Made by a program: the position numbers and the translations under genes. This document shows positions 13,214 to 20,269 of a stretch of 36,213 nt of DNA, one piece after another; positions within the stretch are counted from its first letter, which is position 1, and each line of letters opens with the position of its first letter. The stretch spans positions 1-36,213 of the IMG/VR virus record IMGVR_UViG_3300008448_000289; one strand, given 5' to 3'. The notes below the pieces were generated by a model. That model was not told the origin of the DNA, made no database searches, and worked only from the letters and a program-made list of their open reading frames with translations. The DNA is from a virus.

Positions 13214-13859
13214 ATGGTCATTCAGTAGTTTGAAGGACTTCATCAACTGCCCCAAGCAGTATCACGAGGTCAAGATCAAACAAAACTTCGTGAAGAAAGT
13301 CACGGAGCAGATGATGTATGGGACGGAAGTTCACAAGGCTCTGGAAGATTACGTGCGTGACGGTACTCCGTTGGCTAAGAACTACCAGCGGTTTCAGCCG
13401 ATGATGGATGTGCTGAGATCCACGCCGGGTGAACACTACCCCGAGTACAAGATGGCACTGAATGCGAACAAGGAGCGATGCGACTTTGACTCACCTGACT
13501 ACTGGGTGCGTGGCATCGTGGACTTGCTTGTGGCGGACTATCAACAAGCCTACATCGTTGACTACAAGACGGGCAGCAATCGCTATCCTGATCCGAAGCA
13601 GTTGAAGCTGATGGCGTTGATGACCTTTGAACATTTCCCTGACGTTGAGTACATCAAGGGTGGCTTACTGTTCGTTGCACACAATTCGTTTGTGTCCGAA
13701 GAGTATGAACGTGAAGACATTCCGAAACTTTGGTCTGTCTTTGAACCCGAACTGAGGAGATTAGAAATCGCTTTTGTATCTGACAAGTGGCCTGCAAGAC
13801 CGACTCCGTTGTGTGGTTGGTGCCCGGTCAAAACTTGTGAGTTCTACAAGGAGCGATAA
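13200..13859 (+). CDS. Cas4/RecB-like PD-(D/E)XK nuclease with probable Fe-S cluster
   Basis: 219 residues. The nuclease core shows GTEVHKALE (H45), RGIVDLL (D108), YIVDYKTG (D121, K123) and Q134. C17 in NCPKQY and the C-terminal C205-x2-C208-x4-C213 make the one-plus-three cysteine set that holds an iron-sulfur cluster in Cas4 and AddB-type nucleases. The start at 13200 gives the usual short lead-in (MANVKWSFSSLKDF); ATGs at 13176 and 13188 are possible. It likely processes DNA ends with the SNF2-type helicase downstream. There is no CRISPR array or cas1 in the window. Confidence 0.9.
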   Translation: MANVKWSFSSLKDFINCPKQYHEVKIKQNFVKKVTEQMMYGTEVHKALEDYVRDGTPLAKNYQRFQPMMDVLRSTPGEHYPEYKMALNANKERCDFDSPDYWVRGIVDLLVADYQQAYIVDYKTGSNRYPDPKQLKLMALMTFEHFPDVEYIKGGLLFVAHNSFVSEEYEREDIPKLWSVFEPELRRLEIAFVSDKWPARPTPLCGWCPVKTCEFYKER

Positions 13860-13860
13860 C

Positions 13861-14015
13861 AGAATCCACACAAGGCATGAGTGTGTAGGATAGGGAGTTG
13901 CTACCTCACTCCTGCGTAACACCCAACGCATAACCGTGCCTGCTTAGAACAGTTTTATAAAGCAATGCTTTTTCCGGGCTGTGTCTAAGCCGACTGGCCC
14001 CCGTAAGGGGCTTTT
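13861..14015 (+). ncRNA. Candidate structured RNA or leader upstream of the helicase gene
   Basis: No ORF is present in 13860-14027. The stretch can fold into successive hairpins: CACAC/GTGTG (13867-13871/13881-13885), GGAGT/ACTCC (13894-13898/13908-13912), TGCGT/ACGCA (13913-13917/13926-13930), and a large one with outer arms 13942-13951 and 13980-13990. That one pairs GCTTAGA with TCTAAGC, then ACA with TGT across a bulged G, and holds an inner hairpin AAAGC-AAT-GCTTT. A terminator-like hairpin with four T ends it at 14015. It could be a phage small RNA or an attenuating leader. I match it to no known riboswitch. Confidence 0.4.
13997..14015 (+). terminator. Short GC hairpin with T run before the helicase gene
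   Basis: CCCC (13999-14002), loop GTAA, GGGG (14007-14010), then C and TTTT. The stem is short, so termination may be partial. It ends 12 nt before the helicase ATG, so it could attenuate helicase expression. Confidence 0.55.
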
Positions 14016-14027
14016 GTGAGGAAACCT

Positions 14028-15620
14028 ATGAACATCGTAGATAACAAAGCGTTACAAATGGTGCTGCCGACTCCGATGGCAAACGCCGCGCTTACACACA
14101 TAGCCAAGAGCAAATCCTTGGGCGGCGATGCGTACAGCAAAGAATTGCTGGTGTACTGGGATTATCCTGAAGCTGCATCGTTGGCATTCTATGTAGACGA
14201 ACAAGCACCAGACAGTGCGCTGCCGAACGTTCCGTCACCGATGCTGCGGGACTACAACTGGCCGGGTATCTATAAGCCGTTCGAGCATCAGAAGGACACA
14301 GCTTCGTTCTTGTCGCTGCGCCAGCGAGCGTTCTGCTTCAACGAGGCAGGTACAGGCAAGACCTCTGCGGCTATCTGGGCTGCGGATTACCTGATGAATC
14401 TGGGGCACATCAATCGTGTCCTTGTCATCTGCCCGTTGTCGATCATGTATTCCGCATGGCAAGCCGACATCTTCAAGACTGCTATGCACCGGACTTGTGG
14501 CGTAGCCCACGGGTCACAAGAGAAACGTCGCAAGCTAATCAAGGGCGACTACGAATTCATCATCATTAACTTCGATGGTGTGCATACGGTCTTTGATGAT
14601 CTGGCCAACGGCGGCTTTGATCTCATCATCGTAGACGAAGCTAACGCTTATAAGAGCGCAACGACGCGGCGCTGGAAGACGTTGGCTAAGTTACTGAAGC
14701 CCAGCACTCGGCTCTGGATGATGACGGGTACGCCAGCGGCGCAGTCACCTGTCGATGCGTTTGGCTTGGCTAAGCTGGTTAGTCCGACCCGAGTGCCCCG
14801 CTATACCGGTGCATGGAAGGACATTGTGATGTACCAAGTCAGCCGGTTCACGTGGAAGCCAAGGCTCAACTCGGAGCGTCGGGTGCACGAGGCATTGCAG
14901 CCAGCCATCCGGTATACCAAGGCAGAGTGTCTCGACCTGCCACCTGTTGTGTACCAGACACGCGACGTACCTTTGACGCCACAGGTCGCTGCCTTCTATA
15001 AAAACCTGAAAGCTCAACTACTTGTAGAGGCAGCAGGCGAACAGATCAGCGCGGTCAATGCTGCCGCTGCGCTCAACAAACTCCTACAGATTTCAGGCGG
15101 TGCAGTCTACACAGACCAAGGCCAGACCATCGAGTTTGATGTGAAGCCCCGCCTCAATGCGCTCAAAGAAGTGCTTGATGAAACGTTAAACAAAGTTGTA
15201 GTATTCGTAGGGTTCCTACATACTATCGGTGTAGTAACCAAGTTTTTGAACAGTGAGGATATCAGTTGTGAAGTCATACAAGGTTCAGTCTCCGCCCGCG
15301 AACGCTCGCAAATCATTGAGCGATTCCAAACTCAACCAGACCCTCGCGTTCTAGTGGTGCAGCCTCAGTCTGCATCGCACGGCATCACTTTGACTGCTGC
15401 TGACACGGTAGTTTTCTGGTCGCCTGTGATGAGTGTAGAGACTTACCTGCAATGCGTTGCGCGTATCGACCGTGTTGGTCAGAAGAACAACATGACCGTC
15501 GTCCACCTGCAAGGCAGTGAAGTTGAGAAGAAGATGTATCGAATGCTGCAAGGCAAAGTCGATAACCATCAGAAGTTAGTAGACCTGTATAAACAAGAGT
15601 TGGAGGATAACGATGAGTAA
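14028..15620 (+). CDS. SNF2/DEAD-like superfamily 2 helicase
   Basis: 530 residues from the ATG at 14028, chosen because GAGGAAA is 5 nt upstream (an in-frame GTG at 14016 sits in the T-run region). Motifs: Walker A NEAGTGKTS (105-113), DEAN (203-206, in place of DEAH), motif III TGTPAA (233-238) and motif VI QCVARIDRVGQ (475-485), an SNF2-like arrangement. Phage proteins of this kind act in replication or recombination by remodelling forks or branched DNA. It is coupled to the next gene by an overlap and sits after the polymerase and Fe-S nuclease. Confidence 0.92.
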   Translation: MNIVDNKALQMVLPTPMANAALTHIAKSKSLGGDAYSKELLVYWDYPEAASLAFYVDEQAPDSALPNVPSPMLRDYNWPGIYKPFEHQKDTASFLSLRQRAFCFNEAGTGKTSAAIWAADYLMNLGHINRVLVICPLSIMYSAWQADIFKTAMHRTCGVAHGSQEKRRKLIKGDYEFIIINFDGVHTVFDDLANGGFDLIIVDEANAYKSATTRRWKTLAKLLKPSTRLWMMTGTPAAQSPVDAFGLAKLVSPTRVPRYTGAWKDIVMYQVSRFTWKPRLNSERRVHEALQPAIRYTKAECLDLPPVVYQTRDVPLTPQVAAFYKNLKAQLLVEAAGEQISAVNAAAALNKLLQISGGAVYTDQGQTIEFDVKPRLNALKEVLDETLNKVVVFVGFLHTIGVVTKFLNSEDISCEVIQGSVSARERSQIIERFQTQPDPRVLVVQPQSASHGITLTAADTVVFWSPVMSVETYLQCVARIDRVGQKNNMTVVHLQGSEVEKKMYRMLQGKVDNHQKLVDLYKQELEDNDE

Positions 15621-16014
15621 CATCAATACGGAAGAAGCGGTTCAGGCGTATCTCAATATTCGTAGCGAGCGCGACAAGATCTTGCGCGAGTACGAGGCGA
15701 AGGACGCCAAGCTAAAAGAGGACATGTCCAAGATCGAGGCGTTGCTGCTCGACGTATGCAACAACATCAATGCAGACAGCATCAAGACTACGCACGGCAC
15801 GATCATGCGTAAGCTCAACGAGCGGTTCTTCTGCCAAGACTGGGACAACTTCAGGAAGTTCATCATCGAGAATGCCTCGTTGGAACTTCTGGAGAAACGA
15901 ATTCATCAGGGCAACTTCAAGCAGTACATGGCCGAGAACGAAGCCGATGGCCTGCCGCCCGGTGTTAGTGTGATGCGCGAGTTTGGCATCACGGTGCGTA
16001 AGGCTAGTAACTGA
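15613..16014 (+). CDS. Conserved phage protein with N-terminal coiled coil
   Basis: 133 residues. A charged helix (7-48, with RSERDKILREYEAKDAKLKEDM) is followed by the stretch DSIKTTHGTIMRKL (55-68), a helical region and LPPGVSV (114-120). This layout recurs in replication clusters of podovirus-like phages, but its function is not known to me. GGAGG at 15602-15606 supports the start, which overlaps the helicase stop by 8 nt. Confidence 0.75.
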   Translation: MSNINTEEAVQAYLNIRSERDKILREYEAKDAKLKEDMSKIEALLLDVCNNINADSIKTTHGTIMRKLNERFFCQDWDNFRKFIIENASLELLEKRIHQGNFKQYMAENEADGLPPGVSVMREFGITVRKASN

Positions 16015-16025
16015 GGAGTTTGAAG

Positions 16026-16874
16026 ATGAGTAACAGCATTATTGCAAGCATCCAGAATCAGCTTGCCAACGTTGAGCTTGGTCTGGACGAAGATACAAAA
16101 GCCATTGCCGGTAATAGTACCGGCGGTAACAAGCGTATCTCTATCAAGGGCGGCGTATTCCGCAAGATGGCAGGCGGTAAGGAAGTCGGTGCTATCGAAG
16201 ACCGTCACATGAACGTGATCTTCGTGAAGATGGCACACAACCCGAGCCGTACCTACTACACGGGTGCATTCAAGGAAGGCGAGAAGGTCAGCCCTGCTTG
16301 CTGGTCGTCGGACTCCAAGGTGCCTGATCCCGAGGTGAAGAACCCGCAAGCATCGTCATGCGACAAGTGTCCGTGGTCGGTGAAGGGATCGGGTCAGGGT
16401 GGTACTGGCGCAGCGTGTCGTCTGTCATGGCGTACCGCAGTGGTGCTTCCGAACGATCCGAGCGGCGACATCATGCAGTTGGTTCTGCCTGCTACGTCTG
16501 CCTTCGGTGATGAGGACAACGGTCGCTGGCCGTTCCGTGCCTACGTCAAGATGCTGGCCAACCACAACATCTCGGCTGGTCGCGTCGTCACTAAGATGCA
16601 GTTTGACACCAAGGCTACAGCACCTCGCGTGTTGTTCTCGCCTGTGGCGGGTGTACCGGCAGACATCATTGATGTCCTCGCCAACCAAGCCAAGAAGCCC
16701 GCTGCTGAAAATGCAGTGAAGTTGACGGTATATCAGCAGGATGAGGGTGATGCTCCTGCTGCTCCTGCCGCCCCCGAAGCGTCGGTCGCTGAACCCGTTG
16801 TGACGAGCAAGGCTAAGAAACCTGCACAGGCAGCGGATGTGGCTGACGTTTTGAAGGAATGGACAAAGAAGTGA
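16026..16874 (+). CDS. Putative phage ssDNA-binding-type protein with zinc-like cysteines
   Basis: 282 residues. The core has strands (KRISIKGGVFRKM 36-48) and four cysteines, C92, C112, C115 and C131, around CDKCPWSVKGSGQGG, possibly a zinc site. The end is an Ala/Pro-rich linker (about 238-265) followed by a charged tail. Position between helicase and primase genes and a core-plus-flexible-tail layout suit a single-strand DNA-binding protein, but that is inference; the tail is not as acidic as in typical SSBs. The ATG at 16026 has GAGGAGTTTG upstream; a TTG at 16020 is less likely. Confidence 0.55.
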   Translation: MSNSIIASIQNQLANVELGLDEDTKAIAGNSTGGNKRISIKGGVFRKMAGGKEVGAIEDRHMNVIFVKMAHNPSRTYYTGAFKEGEKVSPACWSSDSKVPDPEVKNPQASSCDKCPWSVKGSGQGGTGAACRLSWRTAVVLPNDPSGDIMQLVLPATSAFGDEDNGRWPFRAYVKMLANHNISAGRVVTKMQFDTKATAPRVLFSPVAGVPADIIDVLANQAKKPAAENAVKLTVYQQDEGDAPAAPAAPEASVAEPVVTSKAKKPAQAADVADVLKEWTKK

Positions 16875-16882
16875 GGTAGCTC

Positions 16883-17194
16883 GTGGCTCGCCCATACAGT
16901 GAAAGATTCCTACTAAACCTGCAAAGAGCGGACGGAGGTAGTCTCGGCGTCCAACTTGGCAGGCTGTGTGTAGAGGCGAACCTGCCTGCGGCTTACGTTG
17001 CTAAGGCTTTGGAAACCTCACGCATCAGCGTGTACAACTGGTTCCGAGGCAGGGGCATTCGTGAGAACAAGCGTAAGACCGTTGAGGTTTTCATGGATCT
17101 TGTTAAGCAAGACATGAAGGCTGGCTATCTTCCTGCTCGTACGATCATTGACGCCAAGATTTACATCGAGTCGATGATAGGAGTGAAGATTTGA
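16883..17194 (+). CDS. HTH DNA-binding regulator
   Basis: 103 residues from a GTG start with GAGG 6 nt upstream. Residues 22-58 (GVQLGRLCVEANLPAAYVAK, ALETSRISVYNWFRGRG) fit an XRE-like helix-turn-helix. A strong terminator lies 15 nt after the stop, so the gene ends the replication transcript; it may act as a feedback regulator. Target unknown. Confidence 0.78.
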   Translation: MARPYSERFLLNLQRADGGSLGVQLGRLCVEANLPAAYVAKALETSRISVYNWFRGRGIRENKRKTVEVFMDLVKQDMKAGYLPARTIIDAKIYIESMIGVKI

Positions 17195-17209
17195 TTTGAC
17201 CTTTCGGTT

Positions 17210-17237
17210 GGCGGGGGGCCTTCGCCCCCGCCTTTTC
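17210..17237 (+). terminator. Strong Rho-independent terminator
   Basis: GGCGGGGG (17210-17217) pairs with CCCCCGCC (17225-17232) over a 7-nt loop, followed by TTTTC. It separates the HTH gene from the primase-helicase gene, which therefore needs read-through or its own promoter; none is obvious in the 18 nt that follow. Confidence 0.9.
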
Positions 17238-17255
17238 TGTCTCTGCGAGTTGAAA

Positions 17256-20081
17256 ATGTTAAGACAATTTTACGAGAAAGCATTGCCATCGCAGGGCGTG
17301 TACTGTGTAACCGGTATCAAGGACAAGAAAGTTCAGAACCGGTTTGCTGAAACGCTCGATGATTTGATCAACATTATTGAGGAGTTAAAGGCTCAGGAAT
17401 ACAACCTATTCGTCGCGTTAAGTTCGTTCAATAGCTACAGCCGCAAGGCTGATAACGCGGCATTCTCGCGGTCGTTCTTCATTGATCTTGACGTAGATCC
17501 GGAGAACCCGAAGAAGTACAACAGCAAGGAAGAAGCCCTTGCTGCGCTAGATGAGTTCTTGCAGATATCAAAGTTTGCTCCGCCTATCCGCGTCGATTCG
17601 GGTGGCGGTGTCCATGCCTATTGGTTGCTGGATCAAGACGTACCTATCGTTGAGTGGAAGAAGTACGCCGAGAAGTTCAAGAAGTTCTGCGCTGAACATA
17701 TCAAGATTGATATGGCGGTGACGGCAGATGCTGCCCGTGTCCTGCGCTGCCCAGATACTTTGAACTACAAGACCGATCCGCCACGCGAAACGAAGTTAAT
17801 AGACACAGATCTGGGGCAGTACAGTTTCCACCAGATCCAAGAGTTCCTTGGGGTAATACCGCCTACGGTCGAAGAGATTCTGGCATCCATCGAGCCAGAC
17901 CTGCCGCCGAAGCCAGACAATTTCGAGTACATCTTTTCCGATATCGTGGTGCAAAGCCTGACCGGGCAGGGCTGCAACCAGATCAAGAACATCGTTCTGA
18001 ACCAAGCACTGGTTGAAGAGCCGTTGTGGAGAGCGGGGTTATCCGTAGCGGTGCGTTGTATTGATGGCAAAGAAGCCATTCATCAGATGTCCAACAAGCA
18101 TCCGGGCTATTCACCGGATATGACGGAGAGCAAAGCGAATGAAACGCTCAAAGCGGAGTGGGCTTACGGATGCACCAAGTTCGAGGAACTTTACCCTGCC
18201 GGTTGTGACGGTTGCCCCTTTCGAGGAAAGTTCGGTAAGTCCGGACCCATCCAACTCGGAAAGCGACTTAAAGAAGCCCCGTCAACCGAGACAATTAGTG
18301 AAGAGGACACAGTTCGGATTGAACAGAATCCCGAAGAAGTTCCGCTATTTCCTACTGCGATCAGTCCCTATGTACGAGGGGCCAATGGAGGAGTCTGGTA
18401 CAAACCCAAACCCGAAGTAGATGAAGACGGGAACATCGAGCAGGTCAAGCCGTATCAGTTGATTGCGAATGATCTGTTTGCCATCAAGCGTATGCACAGT
18501 CCGACCGAGGGCGAGTGCTTGTTGATGCGGTACATCTTGCCGAAAGACCCGACCAAAGAGTTCTTGTTTCCGATGCGGTATGCGTATGCCTACGACAAGT
18601 TGAAAGAAACCCTAGCCTTCCACGGTGTCGGGTTCTCGCCAGAGATGGTGAAGCTTGTATCGGAATACTTGAGAAAGTGGAACGAGTTCCTACAAAACGT
18701 TAAATCAGCAGAGATCATTCGTATGCAAATGGGATGGACAGAAAACTACGATGCCTTCATCACGGGGGCTTTAGAGATCATGGCTTCAGGCGAGGAGCGA
18801 CCAGCAGCGACTTCGCCTCTTGTCAAGAACGTGTCGAAACTATTCCGACCGACAGGCAGCTACGAGAAGTGGCAGGAGTCTGCCAATGCCTTCAACATTC
18901 CAAGCCTTGAGCTACACGCGCTGGGTTTGCTTGCTGGGTTTGGTTCGCCCTTGATGCGTATGACCTCGACGGCAGGCGGCGTGATTAGCTACATGAGTCC
19001 CGAGACCGGTATTGGTAAAACTGGATCTATGTATGCCGGACTCAGTGTGTTTTGTGATCCTTACTACATCAGCTTGGCCGATGGCTCGGCTACAGATAAC
19101 GCTCTAACGGGGCGGTATCTTGCTATCAAAAACATTCTGTTCGGCCTTGACGAAGTGTCGAACATTGATAGTGAGATACTGTCCCGCCTCATCCACCGCA
19201 TCTCGCAGGGTCGTGCCAAGGCTCGTATGCAGTCCTCGGTCAATGCCGAGCGTGAGATCGAGATGGGTGCGGCACTCATCGCTGTCATGACTACTAACCA
19301 GTCTTTGTACGACAAGCTCAAGCAGGTCAAGAAGAGTCCGGACGGTGAGATCGCACGTACCATCGAGTTCCGACTTGAGATGCCGCAGGCATTCATCGAC
19401 GATCCCGGCCTGTCCAAGAAGATCGTAGACCCGCTGCGTTTCAACTACGGTCATGCAGGGTCGATCTTGATCCGCCAGATCTACAAGCGGGGCGATACCG
19501 AGGTCCGGGCGATCATCGAGAAGTGGGCAGAAAAGTTCCGTGATGACTACGGCAGGAACCCGGCATACCGGTTCTACGAGAACATGATCTCGTGCTGCTT
19601 TGCTGGCGGTGAACTGGCCGTGGAAGCGGGCATCGTTGACCTAGACCTGAACCGGATCTACCGGGTGGTCATGCGGACGATGAACGAGATGAAGAAGCAG
19701 GTCTTCAACCTGAATGACATGGACTACAAGTCCCTCATCGCGGACTTTTTTAACAAGTACCATACCGGCTTCTTGATCTTCAACGAAAGCCAAGTCATCA
19801 ACGAGCCTCGCAGTGCCATCGTGGGACGCATCGAGGTGCATAACAGTGTGCAGTACATCAGCAAAACAGAGTTCCAGAAGTATCTGGCCAGCCCCGGCTT
19901 GCAGATTAGTAGCACTGCGGCTGAACGCGCTTGGCTGAAGAACGGCATTCTGAAGGAGATTAAGAAGCAGCGCCTGACGACGGGCTGGAAGCAAGGCACT
20001 CACCAAGCTGCCGTATCCTGCTACGTATTCAACACGGAAGGACTGCCGGAGGACTACCTTGACAAGCCCTCGTCTGACTGA
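17256..20081 (+). CDS. AEP-type primase fused to a P-loop helicase
   Basis: 941 residues. The N-terminal archaeo-eukaryotic primase part has FFIDLDV (74-80; D77, D79), SGGGVHAYW (115-123; H120) and RVLRCPDTLNYK (161-172). A linker region has cysteines C306, C317 and C320 (GCDGCPFRGK), probably zinc-binding, as in PriCT-like modules. The C-terminal ATPase, DUF927-like, has Walker A SPETGIGKTG (581-590), Walker B ILFGLDEV (627-634), sensor MTTNQ (678-682) and R701 as a candidate arginine finger. It would prime and unwind DNA for the family A polymerase. The ATG at 17256 is chosen because the in-frame start at 17196 would translate through the terminator hairpin. Confidence 0.88.
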   Translation: MLRQFYEKALPSQGVYCVTGIKDKKVQNRFAETLDDLINIIEELKAQEYNLFVALSSFNSYSRKADNAAFSRSFFIDLDVDPENPKKYNSKEEALAALDEFLQISKFAPPIRVDSGGGVHAYWLLDQDVPIVEWKKYAEKFKKFCAEHIKIDMAVTADAARVLRCPDTLNYKTDPPRETKLIDTDLGQYSFHQIQEFLGVIPPTVEEILASIEPDLPPKPDNFEYIFSDIVVQSLTGQGCNQIKNIVLNQALVEEPLWRAGLSVAVRCIDGKEAIHQMSNKHPGYSPDMTESKANETLKAEWAYGCTKFEELYPAGCDGCPFRGKFGKSGPIQLGKRLKEAPSTETISEEDTVRIEQNPEEVPLFPTAISPYVRGANGGVWYKPKPEVDEDGNIEQVKPYQLIANDLFAIKRMHSPTEGECLLMRYILPKDPTKEFLFPMRYAYAYDKLKETLAFHGVGFSPEMVKLVSEYLRKWNEFLQNVKSAEIIRMQMGWTENYDAFITGALEIMASGEERPAATSPLVKNVSKLFRPTGSYEKWQESANAFNIPSLELHALGLLAGFGSPLMRMTSTAGGVISYMSPETGIGKTGSMYAGLSVFCDPYYISLADGSATDNALTGRYLAIKNILFGLDEVSNIDSEILSRLIHRISQGRAKARMQSSVNAEREIEMGAALIAVMTTNQSLYDKLKQVKKSPDGEIARTIEFRLEMPQAFIDDPGLSKKIVDPLRFNYGHAGSILIRQIYKRGDTEVRAIIEKWAEKFRDDYGRNPAYRFYENMISCCFAGGELAVEAGIVDLDLNRIYRVVMRTMNEMKKQVFNLNDMDYKSLIADFFNKYHTGFLIFNESQVINEPRSAIVGRIEVHNSVQYISKTEFQKYLASPGLQISSTAAERAWLKNGILKEIKKQRLTTGWKQGTHQAAVSCYVFNTEGLPEDYLDKPSSD

Positions 20082-20265
20082 GCCTGAATGGTTGCTGCCA
20101 TTCGACGCAATGTATGTCGGAGATAGCTTCTTCGTCCCAACCTTGAAACCTGCGGAGTTGATCTACGTGATTGACACGCGGGCCAAGGTTGCGGGCGTCA
20201 AGATCAAGGCATACGCCACGACCAAGGATGGTCTACTTGGCGTCAGATGCTGGCGTATCCGATAG
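20059..20265 (+). CDS. Small hypothetical protein with TTG start
   Basis: 68 residues, starting at TTG 20059 with GGAGG at correct spacing and a 23-nt overlap with the primase gene. It contains EPEWLLPFDAMYVGDSFFVP, a pattern seen in small phage proteins of unknown function, then a beta-rich end. Last gene of the plus-strand block; it stops 4 nt from the end of the convergent polyvalent gene. Confidence 0.65.
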   Translation: MTSPRLTEPEWLLPFDAMYVGDSFFVPTLKPAELIYVIDTRAKVAGVKIKAYATTKDGLLGVRCWRIR

Positions 20266-20269
20266 GATA

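Noticed and set aside
13861-14015. tRNA or known riboswitch
   Set aside because: No cloverleaf, T-loop or 3' CCA region could be drawn, and no riboswitch core sequence is recognised; kept only as an unassigned structured element.
17196-17255. Upstream start of the primase-helicase ORF
   Set aside because: This segment would translate the terminator hairpin and gives an atypical Arg/Cys-rich leader; the ATG at 17256 is used.
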